From the NCBI GenBank assembly GCA_937910825.1, contig CALEMO010000286.1, positions 1-5,334 on the forward strand: a stretch of 5,334 nt of DNA, in the 5' to 3' direction. Each line of letters begins with the position of its first letter. Within the stretch, counting starts at the first letter, position 1. The position numbers and the translations under genes are program-made. Positions 1 to 5,334 of this stretch are shown here, piece after piece. The notes under the pieces were generated by a model, which searched no databases, had not been told where the DNA came from, and was given only the letters and a program-made list of their open reading frames with translations. The DNA comes from an uncultured Solirubrobacterales bacterium (lineage in GTDB: Bacteria > Actinomycetota > Thermoleophilia > Solirubrobacterales > 70-9).

Positions 1-137
1 GGGATACGAATTTCATGCCGGTGGTCGCTGACCACAGGGTCATGCCCCAGTCTCTTGAAGACAGCTATCGAGCTCTTCATGGCGCGTTCAGGAACGGAGC
101 CGACGAGCCAGACGAACCCAGCAAACCCCCCTTTTAA
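1..137 (+). CDS. C-terminal tail of an unidentified upstream protein (partial)
   Basis: Reading from base 3, this frame is open for 44 codons and ends at TAA (135-137). The peptide contains a plausible helical stretch (MPQSLEDSYRALHGAF) and finishes in an acidic, proline-rich tail (DEPDEPSKPPF), a common kind of disordered C-terminus. The TAA lies inside the Shine-Dalgarno of the next gene, the usual arrangement for adjacent operon genes. I do not recognise the family and the N-terminal part is outside the window. A second + frame from base 1 is also open until 160-162, but its Ser/Thr-rich translation looks less protein-like, so the frame choice is moderate only. If real, it is probably the gene preceding the phosphomannomutase in the same transcript. 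Confidence 0.42.
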   Translation, partial: DTNFMPVVADHRVMPQSLEDSYRALHGAFRNGADEPDEPSKPPF

Positions 138-141
138 GGAG
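136..141 (+). promoter_or_regulatory. Shine-Dalgarno deciding a TTG start
   Basis: AAGGAG stands 7 nt before the TTG at 149 and is the best ribosome-binding site in the window. It supports TTG as the true start of the phosphomannomutase, since no ATG or GTG lies in frame nearby with the conserved YDIRG motif kept intact. The upstream TAA stop (135-137) overlaps the site, so a ribosome finishing the previous gene would stop on it. Confidence 0.8.
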
Positions 142-148
142 CAGAGAA

Positions 149-1507
149 TTGTCGATCTATAAGGCCTACGACATTCGCGGCCTCTATGGCGAGCAGATGG
201 ACGAAAGTACCGCCGAGCAGATCGGTCGGGCATTCGTGCTAACCCTCGCCGATCTTTCCGGCAAGGATGCCGCGCAGCTCAGGGTCGGCCTCGGCCGGGA
301 CATGCGGCTGAGTGCACCATCGATGGCGGCCGCCTACCGTGAAGGCATGCTCGCCGAGGGCGCGTTTGTGATTGATGCCGGAATGGTGCCGACCGAAATG
401 CTCTACTACCTCGTCGGCAGCCGCGAACTCGACGGTGGCGCGATGTGCACTGCTTCACACAACCCGAAGGCGTACACCGGGGTGAAGCTGGTCCAGAAAG
501 GAGCCCTGCCTTTCTCCGGAGATGCCGGCATCGGTGACATCCAGGAGCGGGTAGAAGCCGGCTTGGGCGAAGCACCGGGCGGTGGCAGCAGTGAGTCGAT
601 CGATCTCTGGGACGAATTCCACCGGGAAGTGGTCAAATTCATCGACCCGGACAAAATCAAACCACTCAAGGTCGTGGTCGACGGAGGCAACGGCATGGCC
701 GGTCCGATGGTCGGCCCGATCCTGAAGGACCTGGGCATGGATCTGGTCGAACTCTATTTCGTGCCGGACGGCGAGTTTCCAGACCACGAGCCCAATCCCC
801 TGCTCGAGGAAAATCGCCGGCTGATCATCGAAACAGTGGTCGCCGAGAATGCCGATCTAGGCATCGCCTGGGACGGCGATTCTGACCGCTGCTTCTTTAT
901 CGACGGTGAAGGACGCTTCTGCGACGGGGACTTCATCTGCGCCCTGCTGGCCAGGGCCGCACTCGAAGCCGAGCCGGGTGGACTGGTCCTTTATGACCCG
1001 CGGTCGAGCCGCGCGGTACCGGATACCGTCAAAGCCGCCGGTGGCAGCACCGACCTCTCCCGGGTCGGACACGCGTTCTTCAAGAAGCGCATGCGTGAAG
1101 AAAGTGCTGTCTTTGGTGGCGAAGTCTCCGGCCACTACTACTTCCGGGATTTCTATTGCGCGGACTCGGGCACGATCCCGGCCCTGTCGATCCTCCAGCT
1201 GATTTCGACCGAAGGCCGAAGCCTCGGACAGTTAATGGAGGAGTTCCATTCCACCTACTTCATCTCCGGTGAGATCAATTCCGAAGTTGGCGATCAGCAG
1301 GCAAAAATGGATGAGATCGAGCAGATGCATTCCGGCGCGAAGATCAGCCACCTCGACGGGGTGTCTGTGGACTACGACGACTGGCACTTCAACGTGCGTC
1401 CCTCAAATACGGAACCACTGCTCAGGCTTAACCTCGAATCGCTGATCTCGAAGCAGGACATGGAAGAAAAACGCGATGCCCTGCTGACGGTGATACGCGG
1501 TGGATGA
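149..1507 (+). CDS. manB: Phosphomannomutase/phosphoglucomutase (alpha-D-phosphohexomutase family)
   Basis: This cytosolic enzyme interconverts hexose 6-phosphate and hexose 1-phosphate (mannose and/or glucose), feeding GDP-mannose or UDP/ADP-glucose pools for glycans and glycolipids. All four family landmarks are visible in the 452-aa protein: N-terminal YDIRG (7-11); the phosphoserine loop TASHNP (101-106, catalytic Ser103); the Mg-binding loop DGDSDR (242-247); the sugar-binding loop GEVSGHYYF (324-332); and the phosphate-binding RPSNTEP (417-423) in the last domain. The length is normal for the four-domain family. The start is TTG at 149, with a good AAGGAG 7 nt upstream and the conserved N-terminus immediately after it. 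The 3' end overlaps the next gene by 8 nt. The sugar-loop sequence fits a bifunctional PMM/PGM (AlgC/ManB type), but mannose versus glucose preference cannot be read from it. Phosphoglucosamine mutase (GlmM) is less likely given the GEVSGH loop and the overall wording. Confidence 0.93.
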   Translation: MSIYKAYDIRGLYGEQMDESTAEQIGRAFVLTLADLSGKDAAQLRVGLGRDMRLSAPSMAAAYREGMLAEGAFVIDAGMVPTEMLYYLVGSRELDGGAMCTASHNPKAYTGVKLVQKGALPFSGDAGIGDIQERVEAGLGEAPGGGSSESIDLWDEFHREVVKFIDPDKIKPLKVVVDGGNGMAGPMVGPILKDLGMDLVELYFVPDGEFPDHEPNPLLEENRRLIIETVVAENADLGIAWDGDSDRCFFIDGEGRFCDGDFICALLARAALEAEPGGLVLYDPRSSRAVPDTVKAAGGSTDLSRVGHAFFKKRMREESAVFGGEVSGHYYFRDFYCADSGTIPALSILQLISTEGRSLGQLMEEFHSTYFISGEINSEVGDQQAKMDEIEQMHSGAKISHLDGVSVDYDDWHFNVRPSNTEPLLRLNLESLISKQDMEEKRDALLTVIRGG

Positions 1508-2507
1508 GGCTCAGCGGGAGAAGATCCTCGCTGAAGTCCGCAGCACAGGCGTACATACGATGCCGGTGCCGACTCCTTTTGCCGTTGGACGCATCAACTG
1601 TTACCTGGTCGAGGGCGATCCGTTGACTCTGATCGACGCCGGACCTCGTTCTAACCAGTCGCTGGCCGAGTTGGACATCCACATCAACGATGCCGGTCAC
1701 CGGGTCGAGGACATTCAGCTGGTCGTCGCCACCCACCAGCACATCGACCACATCGGCCTCATCCGGACCGTCGCCGAACGCTCCGGTGCCGAGGTCGCCG
1801 CCCTGGACAAGTCCGTCGCCCGGCTGGCCACCTTCGGCACCAGTTCGGATTCCGAGGATGAGATGGCCGTCCAGCTGATGGTCCGGCATGGCGTGGCCGA
1901 CGAAATCGCCAATACGCTTCAACGTTTGTCCAGCAGCTATCGCGAATGGGGCGATACGGTCGACGTCACGATGCCGCTGGCCGAAGGCAGCACCCTCGAA
2001 CTCGACGGCCGCAGCCTGAAAGTGCTTCATCGGCCGGGACACAGCCCCTCAGACACGGTCTTCTTCGACGAGCAGCACCGAATGGCTTTTGGCGGTGACC
2101 ACTTGCTTTCACACATCTCTTCCAACCCCCTGATCTCTCGACCGCTGGACGGTAGTCCGGGCCGGACCCGATCCTTGGTGAACTACACCGAATCCCTGCT
2201 GAAGACGAAGGAGATGGACATCGATCTGATGCTCTCCGGCCACGGTGACCCGATCATCGACCACGTCAGGCTGATCGACAAGCGCCTCGAATCACAGGTC
2301 CGCCGTAGCGAGAAGATCCACGCCATTCTCGCCGAGCGACCCCGCAGCGCCCATGGCATTGCCGAGGCCATCTGGGGAAACGTAGCCGTAACCCAGGCTT
2401 TCCTTACTCTGTCCGAAGTGATCGGACACATCGACATTCTCACCGACCAGGGCCGGGTCCAGGAATCCGAAGTCGACGGGGTCCTGATCTACGAGGTAAG
2501 CGATTGA
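1500..2507 (+). CDS. Metallo-beta-lactamase-fold hydrolase with C-terminal winged helix (LACTB2-like)
   Basis: This 335-aa protein is a metal-dependent hydrolase of unknown substrate. The complete dinuclear metal site is present: HQHIDH (His79, His81, Asp83, His84), His191 in PGHS, Asp200 in GGDHLL and His248 in SGHGDP. Residues 18-50 form the opening strands typical of the fold (VHTMPVPTPFAVGRINCYLVE, then DAGP). Residues about 260-335 look like the winged-helix domain that follows the fold in LACTB2-like proteins (Arg-rich helix, then AERPRSAHGIAEAIWG and a terminal LTDQGRVQ wing). An acidic Ser/Asp/Glu stretch lies at 114-122, in the helical insert between metal motifs. The start is GTG at 1500: a TGA at 1491-1493 closes the frame just upstream, and the later ATG at 1560 would remove part of the first strand. 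No strong Shine-Dalgarno is seen, so translation is probably coupled through the 8-nt overlap with the mutase. It also overlaps the lipid kinase by 4 nt. Relatives include glyoxalase-II-like thioesterases, RNases and lipid hydrolases, so no specific activity is assigned. Confidence 0.88.
   Translation: MDEAQREKILAEVRSTGVHTMPVPTPFAVGRINCYLVEGDPLTLIDAGPRSNQSLAELDIHINDAGHRVEDIQLVVATHQHIDHIGLIRTVAERSGAEVAALDKSVARLATFGTSSDSEDEMAVQLMVRHGVADEIANTLQRLSSSYREWGDTVDVTMPLAEGSTLELDGRSLKVLHRPGHSPSDTVFFDEQHRMAFGGDHLLSHISSNPLISRPLDGSPGRTRSLVNYTESLLKTKEMDIDLMLSGHGDPIIDHVRLIDKRLESQVRRSEKIHAILAERPRSAHGIAEAIWGNVAVTQAFLTLSEVIGHIDILTDQGRVQESEVDGVLIYEVSD
2493..2497 (+). promoter_or_regulatory. Shine-Dalgarno for the lipid kinase, inside the hydrolase gene
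   Basis: GAGGT lies 6 nt before the TTG at 2504, within the last codons of the hydrolase gene. It favours TTG 2504, with a 4-nt TTGA overlap with the preceding stop, over the in-frame ATG at 2528, which has only an AGAAG-rich stretch in front of it. Confidence 0.55.
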
Positions 2508-3454
2508 ACCAGGCAAGCAAGAAGAAGATGCTGGTGATCGTCAACCCGTATGCGACCACCGTCTCCGATCGCCTGAAGAACCTCGTGATCTACGCGCTCC
2601 AGGGTCGCTTCGAAGTGGAAGTGGAAGCGACCGAAAGCCAGGACCACGCGACCGAGATCGGCCGCGACGCCCAGGACGGCGGCTACGACCTGGTGGTGGC
2701 TTTCGGCGGCGATGGCACAGTCAACGAAGTCGTCAACGGACTGGCCGGCACCGACATACCGGTCACCTTCCTTCCTGGCGGAAATACGAATGTGGTCTGC
2801 CGCACGCTCGGCATCCCGAACGACGTGGTCGATGCCACCGAGCACCTGCTTTCCCTGGCCGACGATTTCGAGCCCAGAAAGATCGACCTCGGCCTGGTCA
2901 ACGACCGCTACTTCGTCTTCTCCTGCGGCGCCGGAATCGACGCGACCGTGGTCGAGCGGGTTGACGCCAACCCTCGGCTCAAGTCCAAAGCCGGACCGTA
3001 CTTCTATTCCTGGCATGCGCTATCTGGATATATGCGCAAGTACATGAAAAATGCGATCCGTCTGGAAGTCAGCGTCGATGGCGAGCTCCATCAGGGGGTC
3101 ACCGTGCTCACCCAGAATTCTGATCCGTTCACCTATTTCAGGAATCAGCCCGTACACGTCTGCGAGAACGTTTCGCTGGATGACGGAACGCTCGGCATGG
3201 TCCTTTTGAAAAGGGCGAACCAGCTGGATGTCGTGAGCATCGTGCCACGTCTTCTTTCGTCAAAGCTCTCGACCTCCAATCACCGGCAGGTTGAATCCTT
3301 CGAGCACCTGACAGAGGCCAGCATCAGGTCCCTTTCGACCGACGAAGATGGCGAAATACTGCCCTTCCCGGTCCAGGTCGATGGTGACTACATCGGAACC
3401 TTCGAAGAGATCAGCATGAAAGCCGCGCCGAAGGCACTCACGATCATCGCCTGA
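2504..3454 (+). CDS. Diacylglycerol kinase-family lipid kinase (DAGK catalytic domain, YegS/DgkB type)
   Basis: This soluble, membrane-associating kinase transfers phosphate from ATP to a lipid alcohol such as diacylglycerol, giving phosphatidate; related members act on sphingoid or glycolipid acceptors. The 316 aa have the usual single-domain length and motif order: VNPYA (13-17) in the first strand, the nucleotide loop GGDGTVNE (68-75), the second glycine loop LPGGNTN (90-96) followed by CRTLGIP, CGAGIDA (141-147) at the domain junction, DDGTL (226-230) in the lipid-binding beta domain, and QVDGD (291-295), matching the conserved acidic C-terminal motif. There is no signal peptide or membrane segment. 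The TTG start at 2504 has GAGGT 6 nt upstream; ATG 2528 (residue 9) would still keep the whole domain. The gene overlaps the hydrolase by 4 nt, so it is coupled to it. The TN-type glycine loop resembles actinobacterial members, where LPGGxTNVxAR is common; here Cys replaces the usual Ala. NAD kinase shares the GGDGT loop but not the other motifs. The acceptor lipid is not readable from sequence. Confidence 0.9.
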   Translation: MNQASKKKMLVIVNPYATTVSDRLKNLVIYALQGRFEVEVEATESQDHATEIGRDAQDGGYDLVVAFGGDGTVNEVVNGLAGTDIPVTFLPGGNTNVVCRTLGIPNDVVDATEHLLSLADDFEPRKIDLGLVNDRYFVFSCGAGIDATVVERVDANPRLKSKAGPYFYSWHALSGYMRKYMKNAIRLEVSVDGELHQGVTVLTQNSDPFTYFRNQPVHVCENVSLDDGTLGMVLLKRANQLDVVSIVPRLLSSKLSTSNHRQVESFEHLTEASIRSLSTDEDGEILPFPVQVDGDYIGTFEEISMKAAPKALTIIA

Positions 3455-3481
3455 GGTCGTCGGCCGGCGTTACCCGTTAGC

Positions 3482-3487
3482 TACCAT
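3482..3487 (+). promoter_or_regulatory. Possible -10 element for a leaderless transcript
   Basis: TACCAT fits the bacterial -10 pattern TANNNT and ends 6 nt before the ATG at 3494, the spacing seen for leaderless actinobacterial genes. No convincing -35 hexamer is visible at the expected distance, and there is no Shine-Dalgarno before the ATG. This is a weak call resting on the absence of a ribosome-binding site. The alternative is transcript read-through from the lipid kinase, 39 nt upstream. Confidence 0.3.
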
Positions 3488-3493
3488 GGATGT

Positions 3494-3808
3494 ATGGCAG
3501 ACGACGGCATCGCTACAGCTGACGTCACGGTGCTCCCGATCGGGCGCGAAGGCGCCTCCGTGGGAGACATCCTCGTAGAGGTCAGGCGCCACCTCGAGTC
3601 CCAGGACAAGGTCCGCTTCGAACTCCATGCCATGGGCACTTCCCTCGAGGGCACGCCGAAGGACATCTTCAGCCTGGCCGCCGAGCTACACGAACTTGTC
3701 CTCGATTCCGGGCTGCCGCGCTGCTACACCGTGCTCAAGGTCGACCAGCGGACCGACAAGCAGCAGACTCTGGAATCGAAAGTCGATTCCGTTCTGAACC
3801 GCGACTGA
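3494..3808 (+). CDS. MTH1187/YqgV-family thiamine-binding protein (UPF0045, DUF77)
   Basis: This small 104-aa cytosolic protein belongs to a ferredoxin-like-fold family whose studied members bind thiamine; its physiological role is still unsettled. Family signatures are clear: a first strand VTVLPIG (11-17), SVGDILVEV (22-30) in the first helix, MGTSLEG (47-53), the helix IFSLAAELHELV, and the C-terminal KVDQRTDKQQTLESKV (82-97), which is the family's most recognisable block. Length is typical. The ATG at 3494 is chosen because it precedes the domain by only a few residues. Two other ATGs just upstream (3486 and 3490) lie in the other two frames and give no family match. No Shine-Dalgarno is seen. 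It follows the lipid kinase on the same strand by 39 nt and is convergent with the DUF559 gene. No thiamine biosynthesis or transport gene is present in the window to explain its context. Confidence 0.88.
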   Translation: MADDGIATADVTVLPIGREGASVGDILVEVRRHLESQDKVRFELHAMGTSLEGTPKDIFSLAAELHELVLDSGLPRCYTVLKVDQRTDKQQTLESKVDSVLNRD

Positions 3809-3847
3809 AGGTCGACCAGCAGCTTCCGGCTCCATCGGGCCTTCAGT
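3804..3847. terminator. Inverted repeat spanning two convergent stop codons, possible bidirectional terminator
   Basis: ACTGAAGGTC (3804-3813) pairs with GGCCTTCAGT (3838-3847): ten pairs, nine Watson-Crick and one wobble, around a 24-nt loop. The left arm contains the TGA of the thiamine-binding gene and the right arm the stop of the opposite-strand DUF559 gene. The position between convergent genes suits a bidirectional terminator. There is no proper T-tract on either side, so it would be of the weak or non-canonical type. The match may also be partly chance. Confidence 0.35.
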
Positions 3848-4766
3848 TTCGGCCGACTTCTTTCAGGATTTTCTGCGCCACTTGTTCGGGGTCGCCCACC
3901 ACCATGCGGTAGGTAAAGCGCAACAGCGTATATCCGGCGGCGGTCAAGTCGTTTCCCTTGCCCCGGTCATCTTCGAATGCGACGGCGTCGTTATGAAACC
4001 TGCGGCCATCGAGCTCAACAATGACTTTGGTTAGCGGCCAGATGCAGTCCACTTCGTACCCGGCAACCCGTTGATTGGTCCGTGGCGCCGGAATCCCGAA
4101 TCTGCCGCAGAGCATCAGAAACTCGCTCTCGAGCGGCGACCTCAGCTTGCCGGTGTCGGGTTGCCAGTGCTCAATCAATCCCATGAGGCGCTGGTGGCCC
4201 TTAAAACCCTGCCCCCGGTCAGCACAATGGTCAAGGCATTCCTGGGTGAGTAAGCCGGATCGCCCAGCGCTGAGGAAGGCCCTTCGAAGGCTTCGCATAC
4301 TTTCTTCACGGGCCATCCAGATCAGGCAACGCGCAACCGACATGACGGCCAGCGGCCCGATCGTTGCTGCGTCACCGCCAACCAGCGGGCCCTGGGTGAT
4401 TGACAGTCTGAAACCCCGATGAACACCTGACGATTCAGTCGACAGATTGTTGCCGACTGGCCGGCACACTTCGATCTGGCGCCGCGGTTGGATCAAGCCC
4501 CAGGCCGCGGCAGCGGATGAACCGGCCAGCGCCGAGGTGGCTCCAGCTCGCAGTGTTGCCGCCATCCACATGGCACGGAACCCGGTTGCCGGACGCCCCA
4601 GCGCATAGACACCCCTGAATATCGTAAAAAGGCGACGCCTCTCAATCCAGGACTCGATCAACCGGCGACCCGCTTCGCGCTCAATCAACTGCCTGCGGGC
4701 AACCACGCCGTGCTGTCGCAAAGCAAGTCGGTGGATCGCATCGTGAGAACCGTTCTCGTGAATCAT
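3843..4766 (-). CDS. AbiEi-like winged-helix plus DUF559 (PD-(D/E)XK-type) protein
   Basis: This 307-aa protein belongs to an actinobacterial family of unknown role that joins an AbiEi-antitoxin-like N-terminal winged helix to a C-terminal DUF559 domain with a Vsr-like endonuclease fold. Counting from the ATG at 4766, residues about 10-60 carry the winged-helix pattern (AIHRLALRQHGVVARRQLIE, ending RGVYALG), with an Ala-rich middle segment following. The DUF559 core at about 210-305 shows SPLESEF (Glu213, Glu215), GYEVDCIWP (Asp240) and VELDGRRFH (Glu251, Asp253), then an FEDDRGKGNDL helix and AAGYTLLRFTYR, so the acidic residues expected for a nuclease centre are kept. An in-frame TTG at 4796 would add 10 residues. 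Neither start has a visible Shine-Dalgarno; the ATG is preferred because the conserved domain begins soon after it. The gene lies downstream of relA on the same strand and converges on the thiamine-binding gene. No partner toxin of the AbiEii type is nearby, so it is an orphan rather than an AbiE pair. DNA cleavage is unproven. Confidence 0.82.
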   Translation of the reverse strand: MIHENGSHDAIHRLALRQHGVVARRQLIEREAGRRLIESWIERRRLFTIFRGVYALGRPATGFRAMWMAATLRAGATSALAGSSAAAAWGLIQPRRQIEVCRPVGNNLSTESSGVHRGFRLSITQGPLVGGDAATIGPLAVMSVARCLIWMAREESMRSLRRAFLSAGRSGLLTQECLDHCADRGQGFKGHQRLMGLIEHWQPDTGKLRSPLESEFLMLCGRFGIPAPRTNQRVAGYEVDCIWPLTKVIVELDGRRFHNDAVAFEDDRGKGNDLTAAGYTLLRFTYRMVVGDPEQVAQKILKEVGRN

Positions 4767-4838
4767 GTGGGCAGCATTGCCTGCCCCGGCACACAAGTGG
4801 CTTGGCTGACCGACAATCCTCAGACAGTCGGATCACAA

Positions 4839-4869
4839 GCGATTAACCCCCCATACGGGTGTTAATCGC
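4839..4869. terminator. Strong intergenic dyad between relA and the DUF559 gene
   Basis: GCGATTAAC (4839-4847) and GTTAATCGC (4861-4869) form a perfect 9-bp inverted repeat. Three further C-G pairs are possible (CCC 4848-4850 with GGG 4857-4859) if one T (4860) is bulged. It lies 39 nt past the relA stop on the - strand, the place for a terminator, but the sequence after the stem (TTGTGATC on that strand) has no U-run. The alternative is a dimeric-regulator operator upstream of the DUF559 gene, whose ATG is about 70 nt further on. The sequence cannot decide between these. Confidence 0.55.
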
Positions 4870-4908
4870 ATGGAACCGGCTACCAGACAGGGGACCAGCC
4901 TCGGTTGG

Positions 4909-5334
4909 CTATTCGCCGGGGGTTACCCGGTAGGCGTCGAAGACGGATTCAACGTGGCGCATGCGGGCGATGCACTGTTTGAGCTGACCGGTATCCCCTA
5001 CTTCGATCACGAAGCGGTTCTTGACCATCGGGTGATTGGTCGTACAGGAGGCGGAGATGATGTTGACGCCGACCTCGGCGAAAGTTCGGGAGAGATCTTC
5101 GAGCAGGCGGGTGCGGTCGTAGGCATCGATCTGAAGTTCCACGCGGAATGTTGCTTCGTTCTCGCCCTCCCAGGAGACGTCGACCATGCGCTCGGGTGAG
5201 TTGGCGAGGTCCGATACGTTGCGGCAGTCCTTTCGGTGAATGGTGATTCCACGACCTAGCGATACGTAGCCGAGGATCTCGTCGCCCGGCACCGGACGGC
5301 AGCATTTCGCCAGTCGCAGGGCTACGTTCTCGAC
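4909..5334 (-). CDS. relA: RelA/SpoT-family (p)ppGpp synthetase/hydrolase, C-terminal part (cut by window edge)
   Basis: The last 141 codons of a Rel-type stringent-response enzyme, which makes and/or breaks down the alarmone (p)ppGpp and senses uncharged tRNA on the ribosome through its C-terminal regulatory half. The frame stays open to the right edge, so the gene continues beyond it. Counting from the edge, the zinc-finger-like module carries LAKCCRPVPGDEI (Cys11, Cys12), then GYVSLGRGITIH (His33) and Cys37, the conserved CC...H...C set. The ACT/RRM domain runs from about residue 63 (FRVELQIDAYDRTRLLEDL, then AEVGVNIISA and NHPMVKNRFVIEVGD) to VFDAYRVTP at the end. The gene stops at TAG (4909-4911). 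The hydrolase, synthetase and TGS domains lie outside the window, so whether it is bifunctional cannot be seen; most actinobacteria carry a single bifunctional Rel. Confidence 0.95.
   Translation of the reverse strand, partial: VENVALRLAKCCRPVPGDEILGYVSLGRGITIHRKDCRNVSDLANSPERMVDVSWEGENEATFRVELQIDAYDRTRLLEDLSRTFAEVGVNIISASCTTNHPMVKNRFVIEVGDTGQLKQCIARMRHVESVFDAYRVTPGE

Noticed and set aside
1428..2042. 204-codon open frame on the - strand opposite the mutase end and the hydrolase
   Set aside because: It is antisense to a gene with a full metal-binding motif set, and its translation matches no family pattern I recognise. Long antisense frames are usual in GC-rich coding DNA.
2489..3016. 175-codon open frame on the - strand opposite the lipid kinase
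   Set aside because: It mirrors the kinase codons; the + strand carries all DAGK motifs and the antisense product has no recognisable domain.
4071..4422. Two + strand frames opposite the DUF559 gene that could be read as an antitoxin or small partner
   Set aside because: They are entirely antisense to the DUF559 domain and middle segment and have no independent start signal, so no toxin-antitoxin partner is claimed.
4745..4757. Short palindrome GAGAAC-C-GTTCTC at the start of the DUF559 gene
   Set aside because: It has only 6-bp arms, lies within codons and does not extend; chance is a sufficient explanation.
4821..4890. Direct repeat CAGACAG (4821-4827 and 4884-4890) flanking the dyad
   Set aside because: Seven bases occurring twice is near chance level, there is no further copy, and no target-site-duplication structure or mobile element lies between them.
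4870..5199. 109-codon + strand frame opposite relA
   Set aside because: The - strand here clearly encodes the zinc-finger and ACT domains of a Rel protein, so the + frame is a shadow.

Overview
The window is GC-rich, gene-dense bacterial DNA. It holds five complete protein genes, one gene cut by the right edge and a probable gene tail at the left edge. Non-ATG starts (TTG, GTG, TTG), the diacylglycerol-kinase nucleotide loop, the AbiEi-like/DUF559 fusion protein and the wording of the Rel C-terminus together suggest an actinomycete-type organism (Actinomycetota), perhaps a Thermoleophilia/Solirubrobacterales-like lineage. That placement is an inference from protein style, not a measured phylogeny.

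Left part (1-3454, + strand): a short unidentified coding tail ends inside the ribosome-binding site of a phosphomannomutase/phosphoglucomutase. This is followed, with overlapping start/stop codons, by a metallo-beta-lactamase-fold hydrolase with a C-terminal winged helix and then by a lipid (diacylglycerol-type) kinase. The 8-nt and 4-nt overlaps point to one translationally coupled operon. Its products could supply activated mannose/glucose and phosphatidate-type lipids for the envelope, but the hydrolase substrate is not known.

Middle (3455-3842): a small thiamine-binding protein of the MTH1187/YqgV family follows after 39 nt. It has no visible Shine-Dalgarno and a possible leaderless start. 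It converges on the next gene, and an inverted repeat spans both stop codons.

Right part (3843-5334, - strand): an AbiEi-like winged-helix plus DUF559 nuclease-fold protein lies downstream of the 3' end of a RelA/SpoT-type (p)ppGpp synthetase/hydrolase. The two are separated by about 140 nt containing a strong 9-bp dyad, probably the relA terminator or an operator. No RNA genes, insertion sequences, CRISPR arrays or prophage parts were seen. Most of the window is housekeeping. The least understood items are the AbiEi/DUF559 protein and the hydrolase-lipid kinase pair.
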